In this document: positions 14,426 through 22,689 of the stretch, piece by piece | How the letters are laid out: the number at the start of each line of letters is the position of its first letter | How positions within the stretch are numbered: position 1 is the first letter of the stretch | DNA from: an uncultured Bacilli bacterium | Lineage (GTDB): Bacteria; Bacillota_I; Bacilli_A; RF39; UBA660 | Direction of reading: 5' to 3' | Assembly: GCA_944363995.1 (NCBI GenBank) | Contig: CALVVV010000007.1 | Coordinates: 1 to 29,210, forward strand | DNA length: 29,210 nucleotides | Made by a program: the position numbers and the translations under genes | The notes under the pieces: model-generated | What the model was told of the DNA's origin: nothing | Seen by the model: only the letters and a program-made list of their open reading frames with translations | Databases searched by the model: none

Positions 14426-15421
14426 ATGAAAAAAATAATTATCTTAGCTATTTTAGATATTATTGCTATTTTTTGTTTATTATTAGCTTATGGACCTTAT
14501 AGTGGATTTAGAGATATGTTTGTAACAACAGCTATGTCAACTAAGAGTCATCAATATTTAGCTTATATTTTGTACAGTGAAGAACAAATACAAGATATAT
14601 TAAATAAAAATTATTTAAAAGAAAGTGGAGAAGAAACAAATCCTGGAGAAATAGATTTTGACAATGAAGACCCTCTTGTATATGAATCAATTTATGAAGA
14701 ACAAATTTTAAAAAGGGATAAAGATCAATTATACAAAATCATTGAATTTGCAGAAAAAGACTATTATGTTTATTTAACTGTTATTTATGATGCTTCGAGA
14801 GTATCTACGGTAAAAAGTCGATTTTATGGTACCCAAGGCCAACACTTATCAGTAATGGCTCAAGAAAATAATGCAATTGTCGCTATTAATGGCGGTAGAT
14901 TTGATGATGTAGGTGGTCAAGGTAATGGTGCTAAAGCAAATTCAATATTTATTTCTAATGGCGAAATAATTGAAGATGCTAACGGAATTAAAGATTCAGT
15001 TATTGGCATTAGCGATGCTAATGTTTTAACCTTAGGTTATATGACAGCTGATGAAGCTATAAATATGGGAATTAGAGATGCTGTTTGTTTTGGTCCTTTT
15101 TTAATTGTTAATGGTAAAGAATCTTTTACGCAAGGCAATGGTGGTTATGGTGTTCATCCACGGACTGCTATAGGGCAAAGAAAAGATGGTATAATTTTAT
15201 TTTTAACCATTGAAGGAAATGGTAATAAATATGGCTTTAGAGGTGGTGCGACAGTAATTGATATGATTGATATTTTTAAAAGGTATGGTGCTTATAATGC
15301 TGCTAATTTAGATGGTGGAGCTTCAAGTGTTTTAGCTATTGATGGTAAGGTATATAACAATCCAGTTGCATATTCGGCTACTGGAGAAAGAAGTTTACCT
15401 AATGCTTGGATAGTAAAATAA
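14426..15421 (+). CDS. membrane-anchored phosphodiester glycosidase family protein (NAGPA domain)
   Basis: 331 residues. ATG 14426 is chosen because GAGGTGA (14414-14420) lies just before it. An N-terminal membrane helix (about 4-22) leads to a spacer and a NAGPA domain (PF09992, about 115-331). Signature segments are 'AINGGRF' (153-159), 'HPRTAIGQ' (244-251), 'LTIEGNG' (260-266) and 'NLDGGASS' (294-301). The family includes the enzyme that uncovers mannose-6-phosphate in animals and bacterial proteins acting on extracellular polysaccharide, teichoic acid or peptidoglycan-linked phosphodiesters. The bacterial substrate here is unknown; it likely acts outside the cell. A perfect terminator begins at its stop codon. 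Confidence 0.88.
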   Translation: MKKIIILAILDIIAIFCLLLAYGPYSGFRDMFVTTAMSTKSHQYLAYILYSEEQIQDILNKNYLKESGEETNPGEIDFDNEDPLVYESIYEEQILKRDKDQLYKIIEFAEKDYYVYLTVIYDASRVSTVKSRFYGTQGQHLSVMAQENNAIVAINGGRFDDVGGQGNGAKANSIFISNGEIIEDANGIKDSVIGISDANVLTLGYMTADEAINMGIRDAVCFGPFLIVNGKESFTQGNGGYGVHPRTAIGQRKDGIILFLTIEGNGNKYGFRGGATVIDMIDIFKRYGAYNAANLDGGASSVLAIDGKVYNNPVAYSATGERSLPNAWIVK

Positions 15422-15455
15422 ATTCAAAGAAACATAATCTCTTTGAATTTTTATT
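15421..15455 (+). terminator. intrinsic terminator of the gpmI unit
   Basis: A perfect 10-bp stem, AATTCAAAGA (15421-15430) and TCTTTGAATT (15440-15449), with a 9-base loop and a T-rich tail, directly at the stop codon. Confidence 0.85.
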
Positions 15456-15456
15456 A

Positions 15457-15486
15457 TTGGTCTTTTAAGTAAAAAAATGATATAAT
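15457..15486 (+). promoter_or_regulatory. promoter for the dusB-lysS-ackA unit
   Basis: TTGGTC (15457-15462), an 18-base spacer, then TATAAT (15481-15486) preceded by TGA, again giving the TGATATAAT extended -10. It lies 18 bases before the dusB start and directly after the preceding terminator. Confidence 0.65.
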
Positions 15487-15503
15487 AATAATGGTGGTTT
15501 TAG

Positions 15504-16472
15504 ATGTGGCAAATAGGCAATGTTAAAATAGAAAACCAAATAGTTTTAGCGCCAATGGCTGGTGTTTCTGATAGTGCCTTTAGAAGAATTGCTAAAGAAA
15601 TGGGTGCTGGCTTAGTAGTGGCAGAGATGGTAAGTGATAAAGCAATTTTTTATGGAAGTAAGAAAACTATTGATATGCTTTATATGAAAGATGAAGAAAG
15701 ACCAATTAGTCAACAAATATTTGGCAGTGATAAAGATTCTTTTGTTTATGCAGCAAAATATATAGAAAAAAATATGCATCCTGATATTATTGATATTAAT
15801 ATGGGATGTCCTGTTCCTAAAGTAGCAGCTCGTGCCCAAGCTGGTAGTGCTTTACTTAAAAATCCTGATAAAGTATATGAAATTGTCAAAGCTGTTGTCG
15901 AAAGTGTAAATATTCCCGTAACAGTTAAAATAAGAAGTGGTTGGGATGAAAAAAGTATTAATGCTGTGGAAATATCCAAGATTATAGAAAAAGCTGGAGC
16001 TAGTGCAATAACTGTTCATCCAAGAACAAGATCTCAAGGATATTCCGGCAAAGCTGATTGGAATATTATTAAACAAGTAAAAGAAAATGTTAGTATTCCC
16101 GTTATAGGTAATGGCGATATTAAAACTTGTTATGATGCCAAAAAAATGTTAGAAGTAACTAAATGTGATGCTGTGATGATAGGAAGAGGTTTATTAGGTA
16201 ATCCTTGGTTAATTAAAGACTGTATAAATTATTTTGATAATAAAAAAATAGAAGAAGTAACAATTGATGAAAGATTAGATATGGTCTTGAAACATTTTAA
16301 CTATTTGTTAGAATTTAAAGAAGAAAGAATTGCTATTTTAGAAATGCGAAATCATATTTGTTATTATCTAAAAAATATTTCGAAAGAATACAAACAAAAA
16401 TTTATGAAAGTAAATAAAAAAGAAGAATTTGAAGGGTTAGTTAGTGAGGTAAGAAATGAATATAGCAGGTAG
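15504..16472 (+). CDS. dusB: tRNA-dihydrouridine synthase (DusB-like)
   Basis: 322 residues, normal length. It is an FMN-dependent enzyme that reduces uridine to dihydrouridine in tRNA. The TIM-barrel motifs run in order: 'LAPMAGVSDSAFRRIAKEMGAGL', 'INMGCPVPKV' with the catalytic Cys102, 'KIRSGWD', 'TVHPRTRSQGYSGKADW', 'PVIGNGDI' and 'MIGRGLLGNPWL', followed by the helical C-terminal domain with 'EMRNHICYYLK'. Bacillota usually carry one or two Dus genes of this DusB-like type. GGTGG precedes the ATG. The end overlaps the RDD gene by 17 bases. Confidence 0.95.
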   Translation: MWQIGNVKIENQIVLAPMAGVSDSAFRRIAKEMGAGLVVAEMVSDKAIFYGSKKTIDMLYMKDEERPISQQIFGSDKDSFVYAAKYIEKNMHPDIIDINMGCPVPKVAARAQAGSALLKNPDKVYEIVKAVVESVNIPVTVKIRSGWDEKSINAVEISKIIEKAGASAITVHPRTRSQGYSGKADWNIIKQVKENVSIPVIGNGDIKTCYDAKKMLEVTKCDAVMIGRGLLGNPWLIKDCINYFDNKKIEEVTIDERLDMVLKHFNYLLEFKEERIAILEMRNHICYYLKNISKEYKQKFMKVNKKEEFEGLVSEVRNEYSR

Positions 16473-17019
16473 AAGAATGCTAGCTTATATAATTGATATG
16501 GTATTAATATTTTTTATAGTAAGCTTAGTAAAATTAGCTTTACCAGTTAATCAATATGAAATAGAAATGAATAATTTAAATGAAAATTATTTAGAACAAA
16601 AAATAGAGATTGATGAATATTTTGATGAAGCTATAATAATTACTCATAATATTGATAAGAATAATTTGGCACTAAATCTTATCAACACGTTTTTAATAAT
16701 ACTGTGTTTTGTAATTATTCCCTTTATAACTAAAGGACAAACAATTGGTCAAAAAATTTTTAAAATCAAAATTGTTAAAAATGATATTAAGTTAGAAGAT
16801 TATGTTGGACGAGCAGTTGTTATTAATGGGTTAGGATATATGTTATTGATGTTAATAATTTTATATTTGACTGATGATAACGTTTATTTTGTTTTAATAA
16901 ATTTGTTGGGATTTTTTCAAATTTTAGTGGTAATTATTAATGCTTTTATGGTATTATATAGTAAGAACAAATTGGGGATTGCGGATAAATTTACTAGTAC
17001 AAAGATAAAAAATGCATAG
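16456..17019 (+). CDS. RDD-family membrane protein
   Basis: 187 residues with about four membrane helices. The first helix carries the family signature as 'AGRRMLAYIIDMVLIF' (Arg, then Asp in the membrane). The long loop after it is acidic, and 'KGQTIGQKIFKIKIV' between the second and third helices is also typical of RDD proteins. Function of the family is mostly unknown; some members affect ion (Na+/H+) movement or secretion. The start overlaps the end of dusB, with GAGGTAAG as ribosome-binding site. Only 11 bases separate it from the secreted paralogue A gene, so a link to export or anchoring of that protein is possible but unproven. Confidence 0.85.
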   Translation: MNIAGRRMLAYIIDMVLIFFIVSLVKLALPVNQYEIEMNNLNENYLEQKIEIDEYFDEAIIITHNIDKNNLALNLINTFLIILCFVIIPFITKGQTIGQKIFKIKIVKNDIKLEDYVGRAVVINGLGYMLLMLIILYLTDDNVYFVLINLLGFFQILVVIINAFMVLYSKNKLGIADKFTSTKIKNA

Positions 17020-17030
17020 GGAGGATTAAT

Positions 17031-19130
17031 ATGAAAAAATGGTTAGTCATTATCTTTACAATCGTTTTATGTTTAGTTTCTGCTAGTAAAGTTGAAGCTA
17101 TATCGTGCTTATATGAAGGTGTTGATGACGATGGTAACAAGTTTAAAGTAAGAGTTCTAGATTCTCTTATCCATGACAATGAAGTTGGAATTTATCCATT
17201 AGATGATTTCAACGTTGATGGTGAATTAAAAGGACCTGAGGATTCATGGACAACTAATATAGGATGGTGGGAAGAAGGAAATTTATTTGAAGAGGATAAT
17301 TTGTTCATTATCGATGATAAATCTAATTCTGATAATAATGGAAGACAAATAAATGTTGATGATAAATGTTATCCGTATTTATTTTATAATGTCACTAGTG
17401 GATTGAATAAATGGTATTTTTCTGATGGTGATTTAAATGGCAAAGATGCAGATGTAAAATTAGAAATCATTGATAGTGAAACATCAACAGATGATAATTT
17501 TATTTTAGACGAACTAATATGTACTTATCAACGACCTGCAACTGACCATTTAGGGACTCCATCCTCATATTATTTTGTACCTCGCTATATGACTTATATA
17601 ATAAGCCCTTCAACAGAAGGAAGCAATAATTCATTTAATTATAAAATAATAGATGAAGAAGGAACTGTTTTGGTTAATGCTGAATCTTCTGATTGGAACA
17701 TTGCCTATTCTTATACTTCAACTGTTATAGATGCTTTGTCACCACGTATTTTTTGGTATGAAGCGACAAAATCATATGAATGCCCAGAAATGGTAGCTGT
17801 TGGGTATAATTCAGATAGTAAACTCTACTTAAATGGTTATGCAACTATTGAGTCAGAAATGGCTATTGGTTATTATACTGATGATTTAGATGAAGCACTT
17901 AGCGGTGATGTGCTACAAACTATAAGAGAAATAATGTCACAGGTTGAATCAGCTGAACATCAATATGATTATTCTTTAGTCAAAAATGGAAGTAGTATTA
18001 AAGGTGAAGCAGCACATGAAGAGCAAGGCCAATTATGCACATATGGTCGTCCAGAGGAAATGGCTCAAAGTAAAAGTAATTACTATTTTACTTTATCAGA
18101 AATAATACCTGTTAGTGGTTCACAATATTATACTATAATTGCTAATGAGAATCAGGGACTAATTAAAGATATTGTTGATACAGGTACAGTTCCATGGAGT
18201 AATCCTAATTTTACAATTTCTAGTGGAAAATTAATGAAATCTTGTGATGATTTGCCGGAGATATATACCGATTGCCTATTAAAGGATGGAAATAACTGTA
18301 CTATTTCTGAAACTGAATTTGATGGCTCAGAACTATTAGTTCAAAACTATGCTTTAAATCAAACAGACGCAACTACTATAAAAATTGGAATGGGTAGTAG
18401 TACCGGATATAAATATAAAACACTTATATGTGAACTTGGAGATAGACTAAAGCAACTAACTAATCAAAAAAGAATTAGTCTAAATAATAGTTCTTTAAGT
18501 AACTTAATTTTCTTTGATTATTTAGGTGAAAATCAAGAAAGTTACAGTATATATCAGATTAGTAGTAGTGATAGTATTTGTAAATCGCAATGGAAAGTCT
18601 TAACAGACTATGAATGCACAGATGATTATTGCAAAGAGTACATTGAATATAGTACCGAAAAAAAGATTAGAGAAATTGTATCATACTGTAATGAAATGTA
18701 TAGTGAATTTAGTGCGAATAAATTAGGTAATTCTTCATATGTTGGTAGGATGAAGGAATGTATTCAATTTCATAATTTTTATGGAAGTTTGGTATCTAAC
18801 GGAATAATTGATGATTTATCTGTAGATTGTGTTGTGCTGTCTAATGATTTTGTAAAAAAACTAATTTGGATTTTAAATATTATTAAAATAGCAGGACCTT
18901 TGTTAGCTGTAGGATTAGGGACTATAGATTTTATTAAAACAATAGCTAGCGGTGATGCTGATAAAGAAATGAAAAATACTTTTAAACGTTTTTCTACAAG
19001 ATTAATATCGGCTGCTTTATTATTTTTAGTACCATTTATAATAGCCTTTCTAATGGATATATTTTTAGGAAATCAAGATGGATATAATTCTGATGATCCA
19101 TTTTGTGATGTTGTAGATTTTAATGAATAA
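17031..19130 (+). CDS. secreted Cys-module protein with C-terminal VirB2-like membrane hairpin (paralogue A)
   Basis: 699 residues with no family I can name. Residues 1-23 are a signal peptide ending 'VEA'. The ectodomain has three similar modules, each opened by Cys-x-Tyr and closed by another Cys: C26 ('SCLYEG') to C113 ('KCYPYLFY'), C164 ('ICTYQRP') to C251 ('ECPEMVA') and C336 ('LCTYGRP') to C405. A Cys-rich part (C415-C600) with 'RMKECI.F..FY' follows. Residues 601-699 hold two membrane helices (about 610-636, 655-678) joined by 'SGDADKEMKNTFKR' and a tail 'NQDGYNSDDPFCD'. The hairpin resembles VirB2/TrbC pilin-like subunits. About 80% of the last 98 residues match paralogue B downstream of lysS. 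GGGAGG precedes the start. Confidence 0.85.
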   Translation: MKKWLVIIFTIVLCLVSASKVEAISCLYEGVDDDGNKFKVRVLDSLIHDNEVGIYPLDDFNVDGELKGPEDSWTTNIGWWEEGNLFEEDNLFIIDDKSNSDNNGRQINVDDKCYPYLFYNVTSGLNKWYFSDGDLNGKDADVKLEIIDSETSTDDNFILDELICTYQRPATDHLGTPSSYYFVPRYMTYIISPSTEGSNNSFNYKIIDEEGTVLVNAESSDWNIAYSYTSTVIDALSPRIFWYEATKSYECPEMVAVGYNSDSKLYLNGYATIESEMAIGYYTDDLDEALSGDVLQTIREIMSQVESAEHQYDYSLVKNGSSIKGEAAHEEQGQLCTYGRPEEMAQSKSNYYFTLSEIIPVSGSQYYTIIANENQGLIKDIVDTGTVPWSNPNFTISSGKLMKSCDDLPEIYTDCLLKDGNNCTISETEFDGSELLVQNYALNQTDATTIKIGMGSSTGYKYKTLICELGDRLKQLTNQKRISLNNSSLSNLIFFDYLGENQESYSIYQISSSDSICKSQWKVLTDYECTDDYCKEYIEYSTEKKIREIVSYCNEMYSEFSANKLGNSSYVGRMKECIQFHNFYGSLVSNGIIDDLSVDCVVLSNDFVKKLIWILNIIKIAGPLLAVGLGTIDFIKTIASGDADKEMKNTFKRFSTRLISAALLFLVPFIIAFLMDIFLGNQDGYNSDDPFCDVVDFNE

Positions 19131-19146
19131 GAATTGAGGAGATAAG

Positions 19147-20625
19147 ATGAGAGAGTTTACAGAACAAGAACTAGTTCGAAGAGAAAAATTAAAGGAGTTA
19201 CAAAATTTAGGGGTTGATCCTTTTGGTTGTAAATTTGATGTAACTTCTAATTCAAAAGATATAAAAGAAAAATATGCTGAAAAAACAAAAGAAGAATTAC
19301 ATGAAATAGATATTCCTGTTAAAGTAGCAGGCAGAATTATGACTAAACGTGGTAAAGGCAAAGCCGGTTTTATGCATATTCAAGATAAATTTGGTCAAAT
19401 TCAAATTTATGTAAAATTAGATAATGTTGGCGAAGAACAATATGCATTATTTGAAAAAGCTGATTTAGGTGATATAGTTGGTATTGAAGGAACTGTTATG
19501 CGAACTAACATGGGAGAATTATCAGTTAAAGCAAACCAATATATTCATTTAGTTAAAGCATTAAAACCATTACCTGATAAATATCATGGTTTAGTTGATG
19601 TTGAAGAAAGATTTAGAAGAAGATATGTTGATTTAATTATGAATGATGAGGCTAGAAGAGTAGCATTTATGCGACCAAAAATTATTAGATCAATTCAGCA
19701 TTATTTAGATAATTTAGGTTATACTGAAGTAGAAACACCTGTACTACAAGCAACTTTAGGTGGTGCAGCAGCTAGACCTTTTATTACCCATCATAATACT
19801 TTAGATATGGAATTTTACTTAAGAATTGCAACTGAGCTACCATTAAAACGTTTGTTAGTTGGTGGTATGGATGCAGTATATGAAATAGGTAGATTATTTA
19901 GAAATGAAGGAATGGATCGCAATCATAACCCTGAATTTACAACAATAGAAGTTTATAAAGCTTATAGTGATTTAGAAGGTATGATGGATTTAACCGAAGG
20001 AATTATTGGTAATGTTGCTATGGATGTATTAGGTACTTATGATATAAATTGGAAGAATCATGATATTTCTTTAAAACCTAAATTCAAAAGGGCTCATATG
20101 GTAGATTTGATTAAAGAAAAAACTGGTATAAATTTTTTTGAAAATATGAGTTTAGAAGAAGCTAAAAAATTAGCTATTGAACATGATATTGAAATTGAAG
20201 ATCACTTTGCTTATGGGCATATTGTGAATGCTTTTTTTGAAAAATATGTTGAAGATACAATTGTTGAACCAACTTTTGTCTATGGTCATCCAATCGAAAT
20301 CAGTCCATTAGCTAAAAAAGATCCTAAAGATCCAAGATTTACCCAAAGATTTGAATTATTTATTTGCGGTAGTGAATATGCTAATGCCTTTACAGAATTA
20401 AATGATCCAATCGATCAATATGAAAGATTCGAAAATCAATTGAAAGAAAAAGAATTAGGCAATTTGGAAGCTAATGAAATGGATATTGATTATATTGAAG
20501 CTTTAGAATATGGAATGCCCCCAGCTGGTGGTATGGGTATGGGAATAGATCGGTTAGTTATGATGATTACTAATCAAGAAAATATTCGTGAAGTAATTTT
20601 ATTTCCACATATGAAGAATAAATAA
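19147..20625 (+). CDS. lysS: lysyl-tRNA synthetase, class II
   Basis: 492 residues, typical length. An N-terminal OB-fold anticodon-binding domain ('VAGRIMTKRGKGKAGFMHIQDKFGQIQIY') is followed by the class II catalytic core. Motif 1 includes 'RFRRRYVDLI' and 'VETPVLQ'; the core has 'GGAAARPFITHHN' and 'LRIATELPLKRLLVGG'; motif 2 is 'RLFRNEGMDRNHNPEFTTIE'; motif 3 is 'PAGGMGMGIDRLVM'. It charges tRNA-Lys. TTGAGGAG precedes the ATG. The gene sits 16 bases after paralogue A and 53 bases before paralogue B. Confidence 0.98.
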   Translation: MREFTEQELVRREKLKELQNLGVDPFGCKFDVTSNSKDIKEKYAEKTKEELHEIDIPVKVAGRIMTKRGKGKAGFMHIQDKFGQIQIYVKLDNVGEEQYALFEKADLGDIVGIEGTVMRTNMGELSVKANQYIHLVKALKPLPDKYHGLVDVEERFRRRYVDLIMNDEARRVAFMRPKIIRSIQHYLDNLGYTEVETPVLQATLGGAAARPFITHHNTLDMEFYLRIATELPLKRLLVGGMDAVYEIGRLFRNEGMDRNHNPEFTTIEVYKAYSDLEGMMDLTEGIIGNVAMDVLGTYDINWKNHDISLKPKFKRAHMVDLIKEKTGINFFENMSLEEAKKLAIEHDIEIEDHFAYGHIVNAFFEKYVEDTIVEPTFVYGHPIEISPLAKKDPKDPRFTQRFELFICGSEYANAFTELNDPIDQYERFENQLKEKELGNLEANEMDIDYIEALEYGMPPAGGMGMGIDRLVMMITNQENIREVILFPHMKNK

Positions 20626-20678
20626 TAATTATATATAATGTTTGAACTAAAAATTGACTGTAAAATTAGGTGATAAAT

Positions 20679-22148
20679 ATGAAAAAAATTTTGATAATTA
20701 TAAACTTTATTTTATTATTTCTTATTCCAATTGAAGTTTTTGCCGAAGAAACAGAAATAGATTGTGCAAATAATCCGTATGCTTGTGTTAAATGTACTTA
20801 TGACGTTTTAAAAGAAATTACAATTACGGCTTATTCTGATGGAAAAACAGTAAATATAGTTGAACCGTATATAAATGATTCGGGATATAATCCTAATTAT
20901 GCTCCATCATATGAATCTTTTATCTTTTCTAAAAATTTCGAAATTAATGATAATGGCAATTCTAAATTAAAATGTCCAGCAGTCTTATATTGGATATCTC
21001 GTCAAGCTGGATGGGGAGTTGTAGCTACATTATCATATGATGAAACTCGTTTTGGTGATAAATATGTTATTGCTGAATTAGTAAGTGAAGATAATAATAA
21101 TAAAAATATTTATAGTAGTGATAAAAAACAGTTGAGTTGTGTTTATAATGATCATATAACTGTCACATCTGACGGAAAAGATATTATAATAGAAAATAAA
21201 AGTGGTAAACTTTTGACAGTTTCTCCAAATAATGGTAATTCTTCGATTGCTATAGAAAACAATTCCAGTAAAATTTTAGAAAGTTTCTCAGGTGCTATTA
21301 GTTATACTGATTTTGTTGATGAAAATGGCAATTTACGAGGAAACTGTCCACAGTATTATATTAATTGCGTTTCCACATATTCCTGCTCAATTTCTAATGA
21401 GAAAAAACAAAATTCATCAGTAATGGAAAGCGACGAATCTTTAAATGGAAATGATATTCAAACAGCACGTGATCTTATAGAAGGTAGAAAATTCATCAAT
21501 TTATTAGGTCAGCTAAAAAACCCATTAGATTATGGGGGAAAAAATTATTCCAATTTAAAACTCAGAATTGGTGATAATGAAAATGCCACTTTATCTGATG
21601 TTACTGCTAATAACTTATTATGTTCTGATGAAGAATGTATAAACAATAATAATTATTATATTGAACAAGGATTAACTAATGTAATTGAATATTGTAATGA
21701 TGTTTATTCAAAATATCCAAATTATATCAATACCGCTAATAAAAGTGATTATGAATCACGTATGCGAGAATGTATTAGTTTTATTGATTTTTATGAATCT
21801 GGTATAGAAAATAATATTTTTTCTGACTACAGAATAGATTGTGGAATTTTATCTGAAGATTTAGTAAAAAAATTAAAGTGGATTTTAGATATTATTAAAA
21901 TAGCAGGACCATTGTTGGCTTTAGGATTGGGAACCATAGATTTTGTAAAAACAGTTGCTAGTGGTGATGCTGATAAAGAAATGAAAAATACTTTTAAACA
22001 TTTTGGAATTCGGTTAATAGCTGCGGCTTTATTATTTCTAGTGCCATTTATTTTAGCTTTTTTAATGGACACATTTTTAGGTAATCAAGATGGATATGAT
22101 TCCGATGATCCATTTTGTGACATTGTAGATTGGGGAAATATAGAATGA
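20679..22148 (+). CDS. secreted Cys-module protein with C-terminal VirB2-like membrane hairpin (paralogue B)
   Basis: 489 residues from ATG 20679, preceded by AGGTGA (a GTG 9 bases further up is part of that site). A signal peptide (about 1-22, ending 'VFA') is followed by two modules: C39 ('KCTYDV') to C99 ('KCPAVLYW') and C154 ('SCVYND') to C223 ('NCPQYYIN'). Then come a Cys-containing helical part with 'RMRECISFIDFYES', and residues 390-489 with two membrane helices joined by 'SGDADKEMKNTFKH' and ending 'GYDSDDPFCDIVDW'. The C-terminal domain is nearly the same as paralogue A, while the modules have diverged and differ in number (two against three). The pattern suggests duplication with a fixed membrane/assembly domain and a variable exposed part. 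The stop overlaps the next start (ATGA). Confidence 0.85.
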   Translation: MKKILIIINFILLFLIPIEVFAEETEIDCANNPYACVKCTYDVLKEITITAYSDGKTVNIVEPYINDSGYNPNYAPSYESFIFSKNFEINDNGNSKLKCPAVLYWISRQAGWGVVATLSYDETRFGDKYVIAELVSEDNNNKNIYSSDKKQLSCVYNDHITVTSDGKDIIIENKSGKLLTVSPNNGNSSIAIENNSSKILESFSGAISYTDFVDENGNLRGNCPQYYINCVSTYSCSISNEKKQNSSVMESDESLNGNDIQTARDLIEGRKFINLLGQLKNPLDYGGKNYSNLKLRIGDNENATLSDVTANNLLCSDEECINNNNYYIEQGLTNVIEYCNDVYSKYPNYINTANKSDYESRMRECISFIDFYESGIENNIFSDYRIDCGILSEDLVKKLKWILDIIKIAGPLLALGLGTIDFVKTVASGDADKEMKNTFKHFGIRLIAAALLFLVPFILAFLMDTFLGNQDGYDSDDPFCDIVDWGNIE

Positions 22149-22678
22149 AATTATATGTAGTTAGACATGGTGAAACTTTAGAAAATGCTAATAATTGTTT
22201 AGTTGGTAGAATAAATAGTTCATTAACAGAAAATGGAATTGAACAAGCAAAAAAAATTAGTAATTATTTTAAAAATAAAAAGATTGATATTATTGTTAGT
22301 TCACCTTTAGATAGATGTAAACAAACTGCACAAATAATTAGTAATAATATGATTCCAATTATTTATTCTGATAGTTTATTAGGTAGAAATCATGGAGAAT
22401 TTACTGGTAGACCTAAAGAATCAATTAATTTTGATGAATATTGGAATTATAACAAAAACATTCAATATAAAAGTGCAGAAAGTGTAAAGGATTTATACAA
22501 TCGTGTTGCGAAATTAATTGAAGATATTAAAGAAAAATATTATGATAAAACGTTAATTATTGTAACACATAGTGGAATTATGAGAGTATTATACTATTAT
22601 TTTAAAGGAATTCCAGATAACGGAATTTTAAGTGAAATAACAATTAAAAATTGTGAAATATTTGAATATGAATTATAA
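22145..22678 (+). CDS. histidine phosphatase (phosphoglycerate mutase-like) family protein
   Basis: 177 residues. 'LYVVRHGETLENA' supplies the catalytic His in RHGE, 'SSPLDRCKQTAQII' the second arginine, 'GRNHGEFTGR' the acid, and 'VTHSGIMRVLYYY' the second His. At about 180 residues it is too short for a dPGM (about 230-250) and gpmI already supplies that activity, so a general phosphatase (PhoE/CobC-like) is more likely; the substrate is unknown. ATG 22145 is chosen because it forms an ATGA overlap with paralogue B and follows GGGGA. The longer in-frame start has no ribosome-binding site. It ends 11 bases before ackA. Confidence 0.88.
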   Translation: MKLYVVRHGETLENANNCLVGRINSSLTENGIEQAKKISNYFKNKKIDIIVSSPLDRCKQTAQIISNNMIPIIYSDSLLGRNHGEFTGRPKESINFDEYWNYNKNIQYKSAESVKDLYNRVAKLIEDIKEKYYDKTLIIVTHSGIMRVLYYYFKGIPDNGILSEITIKNCEIFEYEL

Positions 22679-22689
22679 GGAGGAAATAT

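Noticed and set aside
17031..22148. The VirB2-like hairpins as part of a conjugative element
   Set aside because: No VirB4, VirD4, relaxase, integrase or attachment site occurs in the window, and the genes are embedded among dusB, lysS and ackA.
22145..22678. A second glycolytic phosphoglycerate mutase (gpmA)
   Set aside because: It is about 177 residues, too short for dPGM, and gpmI is present, so a general histidine phosphatase is more likely.
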